Assembly (NCBI GenBank): GCA_902363445.1
Contig: CABJAB010000006.1
Coordinates: forward strand, 186,001-250,000
Source: Lachnospiraceae bacterium
Lineage (GTDB): Bacteria; Bacillota; Clostridia; Lachnospirales; Lachnospiraceae
Length of the DNA stretch: 64,000 bases
Reading direction: 5' to 3'
The position numbers were made by a program, and so were the translations under genes. Under the pieces are notes generated by a model. It saw nothing but the letters and a program-made list of their open reading frames with translations. It made no database searches and was not told the DNA's origin. Shown in pieces: positions 45,126 through 53,697 of this stretch (its first letter is position 1; each line of letters starts with the position of its first letter).

Positions 45126-46127
45126 TCACCCGTTTTTATTCTCCTCTCTAAGCTCCCTGGCGTACTCCAGATAATAATGCCGCCCGTTGGCGCTCGTTTC
45201 ATACTCCGCGATCTGTTCTAAAGCGCGGGCCTTAAGCAGCAGAGCTTCTCCACATGCCGTCTCATCGTTGGATAAAAGGAGATCACACAGCTCCAGACAC
45301 CATTGGTATTCTTTTTCTTCCATGGCTTTCCTGACCGTTTTCCAGACATTCTGAACGCCTCCCGCCAGGGCGGCCATCTTTTTCGAATGGATGCCAGGGC
45401 TCAACGGGTGCAGGTTAGTGGGATTTCCGTCGAATCATCCCAAATATGCCGTATAAATAGCCCGTATCGTCCATTCCACGCATCCATAGTGCTCTGCCAG
45501 ATATGGTAGCTCCGCATATTCAGGAGGCAGGGACAGTTCGGAAGCCAATTGTTCCGCGCTCTTACCTGCATTCATTCCTTCCAGCGTATGAATCAAAATA
45601 TATTCAAACGCATTCCGGAAGTTCCTCAGCGTCCTCTGGATTTCTTCACGGCCCAGGACAGCGGCTGTGTGTCCCGGCAAAAGGCAGGAAGCCGGATAGG
45701 ACATGATTTTGTCTAAACTGTTTATCCACTGAGCGATGTTGCGATACTGGCCTCCGCGTATCGCGTAAAGGTTGGGAAAGCAGCCATAGTAATTATCCCC
45801 GCAGCACAGCACTTCCTTCTGAGGGAACCAAATCATGACCTGTTCTTCCGCCTCACCGGGAAGCCGCACCATTTCCACTTGTATGCCGTCAATTTCCCGG
45901 GTGACAATATCCTGCCGGTAAACAATCGTCGGTGAGACAAAAGCCCTGCGTTCTCCGTGGGTGATTCCTTCCCTCACTCCGATTCCCTGTGAGATCGCTT
46001 CTTTATCCGTAAGAGAATAACCAAACTGCCTCGTCCCCCGCAGCTTCTGGATATCCTGCAGGAGCTCAGCTTTTTCAAGTTCCGCACACTTCGGTTCAAA
46101 GGCAACGACCTCCGGCCTGCTTTCCAT
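45126..46127 (-). pseudogene. Alkylsulfatase (SdsA/BDS1-like) remnant: 5' truncation and in-frame TGA
   Basis: The 230-codon frame 45435-46127 matches the middle of SDS-hydrolase-type alkylsulfatases: RQFGYSLTDKEAISQGIG, CFPNLYAIRGGQYRN, LPGHTAAVLG and VEWTIRAIYTAYLG. At 45435-45437 a TGA replaces the conserved Trp of YLGWFDGNPTNL. The same frame then continues as FDGNPTNLHPLSPGIHSKKM through the alkylsulfatase dimerization region to 45126. The N-terminal half with the HxHxDH zinc site is missing; a phosphatidylethanolamine-binding-like gene ends just upstream. Both defects argue for a dead gene. Confidence 0.88.
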
Positions 46128-46136
46128 AGGAACTCC

Positions 46137-46598
46137 TTATCTAAAATGACCCGTTAAAGCTGCCTGCTGCAATATATGGCTCTCCATGGCTTTCAGCAGT
46201 ACTTTTTTTCTCGATCTGACCGGCAGATCGAGGAAGCAGTCCAGCACATATACGTTAAAACGATACATATGCGACCAATTAAACGGCGGCTTGGGGCCTC
46301 TGTAGCAATTTTTCCCGTAGCCGATCCCTTGTACGGTCTGGCTCCACGCTTCTACTTTCACGCCATGGGGGATATCTCCCGGTATTACATTCAGCGCCGG
46401 TATATTCCAGATTACCCAATGGTTATATTCCGGAATGGGATGGCTCATATCGTTCATGATGACCGCGATAGAAACGGCTTCTTTGCTCAGTCCATTCAGC
46501 AGAAGTTCCGGAGAACGGTCTGCTCCATATCCTGTATACTCAATCGGTATCAGGCCGCCGTCTTCAAAGCACGGAGAAGTAACTGTCAATTTTTCCAT
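46137..46598 (-). CDS. YbhB/YbcL-family (PEBP/RKIP-like) protein
   Basis: A 153-residue phosphatidylethanolamine-binding-like protein of the bacterial YbhB type, a cytoplasmic beta-fold that binds small anionic ligands. Family blocks are SPELLLNGLSKEAVSIAVIM, HPIPEYNHWVIWNIP and YRGPKPPFNWSHMYRFNVY. ATG at 46598 follows AAGGGG; the frame to 46760 adds unrelated residues. Function is unknown. It may have replaced the 5' half of the alkylsulfatase gene beside it. Confidence 0.9.
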   Translation of the reverse strand: MEKLTVTSPCFEDGGLIPIEYTGYGADRSPELLLNGLSKEAVSIAVIMNDMSHPIPEYNHWVIWNIPALNVIPGDIPHGVKVEAWSQTVQGIGYGKNCYRGPKPPFNWSHMYRFNVYVLDCFLDLPVRSRKKVLLKAMESHILQQAALTGHFR

Positions 46599-46770
46599 TT
46601 CAGACCCCTTTAATAATCCTGACTCAGTTTGCAGCGGTGCGTAAATGCAACCCGGCTTTTCTTTTATTCTACTGTCCGCTTGTAGAAATGTCAAACGGCC
46701 GGGACATCCGGAAAATAACCGCGGACCCGCTGATATCAATGCGGGTCCGCAGTATCTCACATATTAATTA

Positions 46771-47619
46771 TCAGCTCTTGTAAAATTCAAGGATTGCTTC
46801 TCCGATATATTCAGACGCTCCTTCTCCATACTGCTGATCCAGCGCTTCCTTCATCCTTTCGTCGGTCCGATAGGATTCCGCCAGCTCCTTCATCAGTTTG
46901 CTCACATCCTTCATCTGATACAGTTGTTTGGAAACAAAATCATATTCGCCTATCAGCTCCTTTACTTCAAAAGCGGACACATCTGTGCCTTTTTTATCTG
47001 CCAGCTTCCGGTAAATCGCGTCGGTCCGGTTCTGATACGCCTGCATGATCTCCGAGCCGCCCGGGTTCTTTACCGATTCTTTGACGGCTTCCTTATCCCC
47101 GTACCACTCCACCACCTTCTGAAAGTTTTCCTGCGCCTGCTGACTGCCTGCGCTTTCCAGAAAATGTTTTCGGAAATTCTCCAACCCGCCGTATTTCTCG
47201 GTGAGGACTTGTACCTGCTGCTCATCCATCTTCCCGACCATGGACTGATACATTTCTTCAATCTCCGTCTCATCAAACACTTCAAAATTCATTCGATTGA
47301 CTCCTTTCAGAATATCGTCAATGCCGGATATCAAACGGTCCAGCCGTTCTCTTTTCAGCTCCAGCATCTTCCTTTGACTTTTTAATATCCGTTCCTCATC
47401 AAAATCAGGATTCTCCATGACTGCCTTTATCTCTTTTAACGGCATATCAAATTCCCGGAAAAACAGTATCTGCTGCAGAGTCTCCAGGGCTTTATCGTCA
47501 TAAAGCCGGTATCCCGCCCCACTGTAGACAGTCGGCCGCAAAAGGCCGATCTCATCGTAATAGTGAAGCGTGCGCACGCTGATACCCGTCAGCTCTGAAA
47601 CTTCTTTCACTGTTCTCAT
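46771..47619 (-). CDS. MerR-family regulator with TipAS domain (second copy)
   Basis: A 282-residue paralogue of the regulator at 8447-9319. The MerR winged helix TVKEVSELTGISVRTLHYYD, the GYRLYDDKALETLQQILFF block and a C-terminal TipAS-type domain are all present. Ligand unknown, presumably a peptide or macrocyclic drug. ATG at 47619 follows AGGAGG. It is transcribed from a 19-bp-spacer promoter and so probably autoactivated. Confidence 0.92.
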   Translation of the reverse strand: MRTVKEVSELTGISVRTLHYYDEIGLLRPTVYSGAGYRLYDDKALETLQQILFFREFDMPLKEIKAVMENPDFDEERILKSQRKMLELKRERLDRLISGIDDILKGVNRMNFEVFDETEIEEMYQSMVGKMDEQQVQVLTEKYGGLENFRKHFLESAGSQQAQENFQKVVEWYGDKEAVKESVKNPGGSEIMQAYQNRTDAIYRKLADKKGTDVSAFEVKELIGEYDFVSKQLYQMKDVSKLMKELAESYRTDERMKEALDQQYGEGASEYIGEAILEFYKS

Positions 47620-47648
47620 TTCTGCTTCCTCCTGACCTTGATAACGTC

Positions 47649-47679
47649 ACTCTACACCATGACGTTCCGTAGGGGTCAA
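47649..47679 (-). promoter_or_regulatory. MerR-type promoter of the second TipAS regulator
   Basis: On the minus strand TTGACC (47674-47679) and TAGAGT (47649-47654) are 19 bases apart, with CTAC/GTAG inverted ends inside the spacer, the same design as at 8393-8423. Confidence 0.78.
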
Positions 47680-47698
47680 TACTTTTTTGAATGATTTT

Positions 47699-48160
47699 TC
47701 AAATTCCCTCCATAGCGTGCAGTATATCCGCTATGTCCTTTTCCACCAGTCCTCTCATACTCTCTTTATATTTCCCCGTATCCGCCGCAAGAAGCGCCTG
47801 CCTGATCCGCGGGATCCATTCCGGCCGGACTGCGGTCATTTTTCGGAGCCCCTGGATACATTGTCTGGCAGTAATCGGCTTCTCATCCGCAACGTGAAGC
47901 AGATATTTGCCCAATATCTGATCCATTTTTCTCTCCTCGTCCCACTGGACATTTTCCGCCAGAAGGAGCAGTCCCCTGTTTCGGACATAGGAGCTTTTTG
48001 AATCCAGCATTTCTGCAAACCTGTCTGTATAGAGATACACAGCGTCCGATTCGCAGGACAGTTCCTCCAACTGCCTAAGAGCTGCACAGCCCGCATTATG
48101 GTCTTTGCTCCAAAGCAGAGAAACCAAATTTTCCATATGCTCCATATTATCCCACCCCAT
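47699..48160 (-). CDS. HEAT-repeat-like protein of unknown function
   Basis: A 153-residue all-helical protein with repeated two-helix units (LVSLLWSKDHNAGCAALRQL, then MLDSKSSYVRNRGLLLLAE, then ITARQCIQGLRKMTAVRPEW), resembling HEAT or armadillo repeats. This suggests a protein-binding scaffold; the partner is unknown. ATG at 48160 has AAAGGA upstream. It stands alone between the MerR gene and a DUF2007 gene. Confidence 0.75.
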   Translation of the reverse strand: MGWDNMEHMENLVSLLWSKDHNAGCAALRQLEELSCESDAVYLYTDRFAEMLDSKSSYVRNRGLLLLAENVQWDEERKMDQILGKYLLHVADEKPITARQCIQGLRKMTAVRPEWIPRIRQALLAADTGKYKESMRGLVEKDIADILHAMEGI

Positions 48161-48281
48161 ATTGCCGTCCTTTCCCTTACTTTCCGGCCGAACCGCCCCG
48201 GTATTTTCATATCAGAATCCTTTTTTACAGGATATCACCGGGGACATGACAGCGGCATGTCTTGTTTCACTTGGTCTCTTT

Positions 48282-48614
48282 CTATAAAAATAGAATGGGA
48301 ATTATGACACAGAGAACAACTGCGACTGCCAGCAAGATCCAGCCGATTGCTTTCTGGCCCTTAGAATAAGCGCGACGGCCTCCTCCAGAGCTCGTACTGA
48401 TGGGCTGGAATCCCTCCAGGATCTTCTTCGCCGTATCCAGATTTTCTCGGGAAACCAGAATCTCTTCACCGGTGATTGAATTCCCCATATAGACATCCAT
48501 GACCCCGCCTTTCCTGACGGCGGGGATTCCGTTCTCTTTCAGTACCTGCAGTATCTGCTCCGCTTCTGTCCTGCCCGCCGCGGAAACCAGCATTACTAAT
48601 TCCTGTCCTTCCAT
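48282..48614 (-). CDS. DUF2007-domain protein with C-terminal membrane anchor
   Basis: A 110-residue protein. Residues 1-70 match the small DUF2007 fold (TEAEQILQVLKENGIPAVRK, then ILVSRENLDTAKKILEGF). A glycine-rich linker and a single hydrophobic helix (IGWILLAVAVVLCVIIPILF) end it. The DUF2007 domain is sometimes described as a signal-transducing protein, but no function is proven. ATG at 48614 has AGGGGGTG upstream. It lies 11 bases downstream of the membrane protein gene in the same direction. Confidence 0.83.
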   Translation of the reverse strand: MEGQELVMLVSAAGRTEAEQILQVLKENGIPAVRKGGVMDVYMGNSITGEEILVSRENLDTAKKILEGFQPISTSSGGGRRAYSKGQKAIGWILLAVAVVLCVIIPILFL

Positions 48615-48625
48615 GAATACACCCC

Positions 48626-49078
48626 CTATTCGGAATACCTTTCCTCCTGTTTCCGTTTTCGCGCCTGCACGGCCTTTTCCAAAGCATACAGGCAGATAAA
48701 ACACAAAACGGCTATTCCAGCAAAAAATACAACGGCATATTTGGCGACGGCTGCATTTTCACCGGTTTTTTGTACGATGATATAAGCATAGAGCGCCGAA
48801 AAGAAGGCGGAGCACACGACACTTCCCAGCGCCATCTGCCACACCGTCATTCCGCCGCCGTTTCTGGTCCAGATGCCGCTTTTGATACATCCGGCCAGAT
48901 AGACGATCCCGCCGGTAACCAATATCGCCGTTTCACCTACGACATCCTCCAGTCTTCCCTTCCCGGCCAGCTTTATCAGGATCACCGCCGCACATAGGAT
49001 AAACATGACATAAAAGCTGACAGCGCCCGTTCTGGCGGCAGCCTGTCTCTGCCTTTCGTCCATCCCTTTTCCTTTCAT
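48626..49078 (-). CDS. Four-helix membrane protein coupled to an XRE regulator (DUF6773-like)
   Basis: A 150-residue protein with four hydrophobic segments (about residues 20-37, 48-65, 79-100 and 112-132) and charged ends. I assign it tentatively to a family of small Firmicute membrane proteins that always follow a YozG-like helix-turn-helix gene. The start ATG at 49078 forms an ATGA overlap with that gene, so the two are translated together. The regulator may respond to this protein or control it (inference). Confidence 0.78.
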   Translation of the reverse strand: MKGKGMDERQRQAAARTGAVSFYVMFILCAAVILIKLAGKGRLEDVVGETAILVTGGIVYLAGCIKSGIWTRNGGGMTVWQMALGSVVCSAFFSALYAYIIVQKTGENAAVAKYAVVFFAGIAVLCFICLYALEKAVQARKRKQEERYSE

Positions 49079-49278
49079 CTAATCCCCTCCTCCCAGAACA
49101 GATCATTCAGCGTTTTGCCGAGTTCCCTGCAGATCGCAATGCACAGCTTGAGCGTAGGATTATAATCTCCCGCCTCTATCATCCCGATGGTCTGTCTCGT
49201 CACGCCGACTCGATCTGCTAGTTCAATCTGCGATAAATCCTTCTCCATCCTTGCGATTTTCATTTTCAGGTTTTTCAT
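49075..49278 (-). CDS. XRE/Cro-type helix-turn-helix regulator (YozG-like)
   Basis: A 67-residue DNA-binding protein that is essentially one HTH domain: LSQIELADRVGVTRQTIGMI and EAGDYNPTLKLCIAICRELG. It ends with the LNDLFWEE tail usual for this group. ATG at 49278 with AAGAGG-type sequence upstream. First of a three-gene set with the membrane protein and the DUF2007 protein. Confidence 0.9.
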   Translation of the reverse strand: MKNLKMKIARMEKDLSQIELADRVGVTRQTIGMIEAGDYNPTLKLCIAICRELGKTLNDLFWEEGIR

Positions 49279-49528
49279 CCCTTACCTCTTTGTTTCATTT
49301 CTTTCCTGTCTTTATTATATTCTTTTTATTTATGTACGTCAAATATATCTTGCATTTATATAATATATATGGCATCCGGAAGAGCAAAGTTATTAAACAG
49401 GAAACACCAAAAGACCGGCAAACAGCCAGTCTTAAATAAACCAGTATGCAGTATTACAGCTGCGCTATCTCCTCTGAAATAAGCGCAAAGTCATCCACTT
49501 GGAAATTTTGCAGGATACCACCTGCAGT

Positions 49529-50401
49529 CTATTGTTCAACGTCTCCTTTATGGTAGGGGAAGGGCTCCTCCAATGCTGCTCCAATATCGGCATCCAGACA
49601 AAGGCTCCGTTTTTTAATCTCGCGGGGGACATAAGCCTCCCCTCTGTTGATACAAACATAATTTGCCAGGGGATTCTGCCAGACCTGCCGCCAAAAAGGA
49701 TATTTGATGATCCCCGGGGTGTTCATGCCCACACCCAGTTCCAAATAAAGAACGGAAGCTCCCTGATGCCTGCGGAGAAAATCCTGATACCGCCCGGCTG
49801 CCTGATACCATCCTTCATCCTGCACGAAGGTATCATCACAGCGAAGATTCATAGTCATGGGTGCGCCGCAGACAGGGCAGTGCGGCACAAGCTCCGCAGG
49901 AATTCTCATATCCTTCTGCTCCGCCGTCATCTGACGCACAGCTTTTTCATTATCATATGTCTTATTGTGACAGGCCCTGGAGCATTGCCACAAACCATAG
50001 TCGCCCTGAGTATAGAACAAACGCTTTTTATCAAACCCGGCTTTTTGAAAACAGTGATCCACATTTGTAGTCAGCACAAAGTAATCTTTATCTTCCACCA
50101 GCGAAAACAGTTCCTCATAAACCGGCTTCGGAGCATCCACAAAACGGTTGATCCAGATATACCGGCTCCAATACGCCCAGTACTCCTCCAGCGTCTCATA
50201 CGGATAAAAGCCGCCGGAGTACATATCCCGAAAACCATACTTTTCCCGGAAATCCGCAAAGTGCTTTTCAAAACGACCGCCGGAATAGGCAAAACCTGCC
50301 GAAAAAGACAACCCGGCGCCCGCCCCGATCAGTATGGAATCGGCCTCGCCGAGCAGCTCCTTCCATGTTTTCTGTTTTGTATTAGTTTTCAGTGACTGCA
50401 T
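49529..50401 (-). CDS. sirTM: SirTM, ADP-ribosylating sirtuin (class M)
   Basis: A 290-residue Sir2-fold protein. GAGAGLSFSAGFAYSG and TTNVDHCFQKAG are the NAD-binding blocks and CPVCGAPM is part of the zinc site. The usual catalytic His is replaced by Gln132 in YTQGDYGLWQC, the hallmark of SirTM proteins, which ADP-ribosylate the lipoylated GcvH-L protein instead of deacetylating. ATG at 50401 overlaps the macrodomain gene by 13 bases. No gcvH-L or lplA gene is in the window. The frame after its TAG stays open for 24 more codons. Confidence 0.93.
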   Translation of the reverse strand: MQSLKTNTKQKTWKELLGEADSILIGAGAGLSFSAGFAYSGGRFEKHFADFREKYGFRDMYSGGFYPYETLEEYWAYWSRYIWINRFVDAPKPVYEELFSLVEDKDYFVLTTNVDHCFQKAGFDKKRLFYTQGDYGLWQCSRACHNKTYDNEKAVRQMTAEQKDMRIPAELVPHCPVCGAPMTMNLRCDDTFVQDEGWYQAAGRYQDFLRRHQGASVLYLELGVGMNTPGIIKYPFWRQVWQNPLANYVCINRGEAYVPREIKKRSLCLDADIGAALEEPFPYHKGDVEQ

Positions 50402-51180
50402 TGATTATCTCCTAACAGTTCCCGATAGATCTGAAGATCCGTATCTTTATAGACATTGAAAACAACCCGCTGTATCCGATCGTCCGCCCGTAAAAACCCT
50501 TTTACGGTTTCCACAGCGATCTTAGCGGCTTCTTTGCCGGGGAAATGGAATTCTCCCGTGGAAATGCAGCAAAAAGCGATATTATTAAGCCCACTGTCCG
50601 CCGCCAGCTCCAGGCAGGAACGGTAACAGGACGCCAAAAGCATTCTGTCCGTCTCCGTCGGCTCCCCTTCTACAACTGGGCCTACCGTGTGCAGCACATA
50701 CCGGCACGGCAGATTATATGCCTCCGTGATCTTGGCAGCCCCTGCCGGTTCGTCTCTTCCCTGCTCTTCCATGATATGTTGGCAGGCCAGCCGGAGCTGC
50801 ACTCCCGAGGCAGAATGTATGGCATTGTCGATGCATCTGTGACAAGGTACGAAGCAGCCCAGAAGCGTCCGGTTGGCCGCGTTCACGATGGCATCCGCCC
50901 GCAGGGTGGTGATATCCCCCTTCCACAGACAGATGCCCTCCTGTATCGGGGGCAGATCCGATACGGAAACCACCCCTTTCCGCTCCCGTTCTTCTGCCAG
51001 ATACGCGTCCTGAACCTTTAAAAACTCATCTGTAACTGGTTCCGGCGGGCGCACATTCATCAGAGAACGGAACAGACGTTTTTGTTCCTCTGTGGACCGT
51101 GGAATCCTGATCCCGTTGTACCTGGCGTTTTCCATGACCAGATACTGTATCAGACAGCGCAAACGTTCTTGCTGTGTCAT
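50389..51180 (-). CDS. SirTM-linked zinc macrodomain (ADP-ribosyl hydrolase)
   Basis: A 263-residue macrodomain protein with an N-terminal helical extension. The ADP-ribose-binding core is KGDITTLRADAIVNAANRTL. The zinc-macro signature GCFVPCHRCIDNAIH holds the Cys/His ligands, and ISTGEFHFPGKEAAKIA forms the second loop. Such enzymes reverse SirTM-made ADP-ribosylation, and the two genes overlap here, forming a writer/eraser pair. ATG at 51180 follows AGGAGGAAG. Confidence 0.94.
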   Translation of the reverse strand: MTQQERLRCLIQYLVMENARYNGIRIPRSTEEQKRLFRSLMNVRPPEPVTDEFLKVQDAYLAEERERKGVVSVSDLPPIQEGICLWKGDITTLRADAIVNAANRTLLGCFVPCHRCIDNAIHSASGVQLRLACQHIMEEQGRDEPAGAAKITEAYNLPCRYVLHTVGPVVEGEPTETDRMLLASCYRSCLELAADSGLNNIAFCCISTGEFHFPGKEAAKIAVETVKGFLRADDRIQRVVFNVYKDTDLQIYRELLGDNQCSH

Positions 51181-51195
51181 GACTTCCTCCTCCGT

Positions 51196-51825
51196 TTATT
51201 CCGCGACAACAGAAATCCTCTGCTGAATATGGCCTCCATTCACCGCTTCGTCGACCATGGCAATCGCATAATCCGCATAGCTGATGACACTCTCCCCTTT
51301 GGAATTCAGCGTCAGCTCCTCGCCGCCGAGAATATAGTTTCCTGTTCTTTCTCCGTCGGCGCGGAAATCTCCGGCCGGACTTAAATAAGTCCATTTTACA
51401 TCCTTCCTGGCGCGGAGCTCCTCCAGCGCTTTCCCCATATTAGATGCAAGCGGCTTAAAGATGTCTGGAAAATCGGGGCCGTCCATGACCTGTACAGTAT
51501 GCTCCGAATCCACATAGAGGCTCCCCGCCCCTCCGACCACCAGAAGCCTTGTGTCCTTCCCGCTCACAGCATCACACAAATGTTTCAAAGATGTTCTGTG
51601 CTTGGGCAGCTCCTCAGACGTCCACGCTCCAAAAGCGTCAATGACTACGTCAAAACCTTCCAGGTCCGAAGCGGTCAGCTGAAACAGATCCTTTTGAATG
51701 ACCTTCTCTGCGGCCGATCTGTTCTCTCCGCGCACCACTGCCGTGACGTCAAGTCCCCTGTCCATCGCTTCTTTCACGATCAGGCTTCCTTCTTTTCCAT
51801 TTGCACATACGACTGCAATCTTCAT
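51196..51825 (-). CDS. NAD(P)-binding oxidoreductase, YwnB/NmrA-like
   Basis: A 209-residue Rossmann protein of the atypical SDR group: the loop is AVVCANGKEGSLIVKEAM, with VVIDAFGAW and LLVVGGAGSLYVD blocks and KWTYLSPAGDF. Related proteins are flavin/biliverdin reductase-like or of unknown substrate. ATG at 51825 follows GGAGG. It is divergent from the HxlR gene, which probably controls it. The macrodomain gene begins 15 bases downstream. Confidence 0.88.
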   Translation of the reverse strand: MKIAVVCANGKEGSLIVKEAMDRGLDVTAVVRGENRSAAEKVIQKDLFQLTASDLEGFDVVIDAFGAWTSEELPKHRTSLKHLCDAVSGKDTRLLVVGGAGSLYVDSEHTVQVMDGPDFPDIFKPLASNMGKALEELRARKDVKWTYLSPAGDFRADGERTGNYILGGEELTLNSKGESVISYADYAIAMVDEAVNGGHIQQRISVVAE

Positions 51826-51888
51826 TTTGAATTCCTCCGTCCTTTTCTTTCAATCACTTGTATCTTATCACCTGTAAGATTATAATAT

Positions 51889-51920
51889 ATTCGTAAGTGC
51901 CATTCGTAAAGTAAGCACTT
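51889..51920. promoter_or_regulatory. Candidate HxlR operator in the divergent promoter region
   Basis: Inverted AAGTGC (51895-51900) and GCACTT (51915-51920), overlapped by a 13-bp-spaced direct repeat ATTCGTAA (51889-51896, 51902-51909). A minus-strand TATAAT lies just beside it, before the oxidoreductase gene. Confidence 0.55.
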
Positions 51921-51971
51921 TATTGTGCCCTAGTAACCCAAATGATACTATTGGACGAAATGGAGGTTTTT

Positions 51972-52298
51972 ATGAACAAAGAGCTGCCCGCCTGCCCGGT
52001 GGAAACCACCCTGATGCTCATCAGCGACCGCTGGAAGGTATTGATCATCCGGGATCTGATGGACGGAAAGAAACGGTTTGGAGAATTGAAAAAATCCATT
52101 GGGAACATATCGCAGAAAGTTTTGACCGCCAATCTCCGCTCCATGGAAGAAAGTGGTCTTGTGAACCGAAAGGTGTATCCGGAGGTTCCTCCGAGAGTAG
52201 AATACTCTCTTACGGAAACCGGATACAGCCTCAAGCCGGTGCTGGACGCCATGGTGGATTGGGGGACCGATTATAAAAAGAAAGTATCAAAAATGTGA
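51972..52298 (+). CDS. HxlR-family regulator
   Basis: A 108-residue winged-helix regulator of the HxlR/YodB group: [38 protein letters not shown] and [18 protein letters not shown] single cysteine near the N-terminus (PACPVE) sits where YodB and HxlR proteins sense electrophiles. ATG at 51972 follows GGAGG; the frame to 51942 lacks a site. It is divergent from the oxidoreductase gene, and its 3' end overlaps the converging acetyltransferase gene by 12 bases. Confidence 0.92.
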   Translation: MNKELPACPVETTLMLISDRWKVLIIRDLMDGKKRFGELKKSIGNISQKVLTANLRSMEESGLVNRKVYPEVPPRVEYSLTETGYSLKPVLDAMVDWGTDYKKKVSKM

Positions 52299-52931
52299 CG
52301 ATTCCCTCAGCTGTTCTATGGAGCCTGTCCGGATTGCGCCGATGTTCTCCGCGATTCTTTTCTTCGGCCAGTCCCACCACTTTAATTCCAGCAGCGCGGA
52401 AATGGTTTCTTCTGAGAAGCGCTTCTTAATGGTTTTGGCGGGTATTCCCCCGACCACCGTATACGGCGGTACGTCCTTCGTGACCACCGCCCGTGTTCCA
52501 ATGACCGCACCGTCACCGATCGTGACACCGGCCAAAATCACGGCTTCATAACCGATCCATACGTCATTTCCAATGAGGATATCCCCTTTGTTATCCCAGG
52601 AGCCGGCGATGTCCGCACGGTCCAATCCCCATTCTTCATAAAACAGAGGAAACGGATAGGTAGACAACGAAGCCATTATATGGTTGGCGCTGTTAAAGAG
52701 GAATTTCGCTCCGCAGGCTATGGAACAGAATTTTCCGATTACCAGCCTGTCATGGTTGATCGGGTAATGGTATAAGACGCTGTTTTTCTCAAACTGTGTC
52801 GGGTCATTGACAAAATCATGGTACATCGTGTATTCCCCGATCACTATACTCGGGTCTTTAATTACATTTTTCAAGTACACCGTATCTTTATCTCCCGTGC
52901 GGGGATAGATCTGTTTTTCTGTATCGGACAT
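52287..52931 (-). CDS. Vat/CatB-like xenobiotic O-acetyltransferase
   Basis: A 214-residue left-handed beta-helix acetyltransferase with hexapeptide repeats ([39 protein letters not shown]). It resembles streptogramin A (Vat) and type B chloramphenicol acetyltransferases in order and spacing: [20 protein letters not shown], the catalytic His in [15 protein letters not shown], and [13 protein letters not shown]. It could inactivate an antibiotic but might be a generic sugar or xenobiotic acetyltransferase. ATG at 52931 follows AAGGAGG. Confidence 0.88.
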   Translation of the reverse strand: MSDTEKQIYPRTGDKDTVYLKNVIKDPSIVIGEYTMYHDFVNDPTQFEKNSVLYHYPINHDRLVIGKFCSIACGAKFLFNSANHIMASLSTYPFPLFYEEWGLDRADIAGSWDNKGDILIGNDVWIGYEAVILAGVTIGDGAVIGTRAVVTKDVPPYTVVGGIPAKTIKKRFSEETISALLELKWWDWPKKRIAENIGAIRTGSIEQLRESSHF

Positions 52932-53055
52932 TACCGTTTGCCTCCTTCTGGTATTCACCTATATTTTATCTATTGACTTATCCCTCTTCAATATACACTA
53001 TGGCCCGGCAATGTTTTGTATATGAAAAATCGGGCAGTCCCGCTGCTCCAATTCC

Positions 53056-53629
53056 TTATAAATCTACTTTTTCAAATCTTCCTGCCGCGATAAAATAAGC
53101 GGCAGCCGTTCCCAACGCGTAGATGGCCGCGCCGGCCGGCAGGATGGGAATCTGCCTGATGAGCATGGCCGGCTCCATATGATCCTGTTTATTCAGATAG
53201 TGCGGTAAAAGGCTCACATACGCGTCTGTCAGCATCTCACTGACGGCATCCATACCAAGGTCAAAATAAGAAGTTACGAGCATAGTCGCAATGCCATGGG
53301 CCAAAAACCACATTTACTGTACCGCCTCAGCCAGATATTTCTTCTCCTCGGCAATCTGTTCATTTGAACGCTTCCTCATGAATAAAAGCCTGAACAGCTC
53401 CTCCTCCTCTTTCGCAAAACGGATATATGCCATCCCGCTTGCCTTGTAAGGCGGATAGATTGATTTCTCCCTCTCCGCTTTGATAAAATCCTGATAGGTA
53501 TTCTCCGCCAGCGGCAGCAAGGCTCTCTGGCCAGACTTCTGGCGTTGACCGCTTCAAACCCCTCTTTTTTAACAGATCAAAGGCTGCCGCCAGGATTGTC
53601 TCTCTCGGCACTTGTTTTTTAGCCGGCAT
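53056..53629 (-). pseudogene. Decayed TetR regulator fused to the tail of an ABC permease
   Basis: A TetR-type start (PAKKQVPRETILAAAFDLLKK) at 53629 loses frame in a GGGG run near 53560. The true frame would continue FEAVNARSLARE, but the DNA-recognition helix is absent and the text jumps to LLPLAENTYQDFIKAEREKS. A second gap with TAA at 53314 precedes MWFLAHGIATMLVTSYFDLG, the usual TetR C-terminal helix. After HYLNKQD the sequence turns into IPILPAGAAIYALGTAAAYF, like the last helix of an ABC-2 permease. Several deletions have collapsed a TetR-ABC exporter locus. Confidence 0.85.
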
Positions 53630-53697
53630 AAAATGTCCCTTCCAAAAGGGAGACAGCTTCTTCACGAAGTGTCTCCCCTGCCGCGCCCGGCCCCGAT

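Noticed and set aside
49465..49659. 64-codon minus-strand frame downstream of the sirtuin gene
   Set aside because: It overlaps the end of the sirtuin gene in another frame and has no ribosome binding site.
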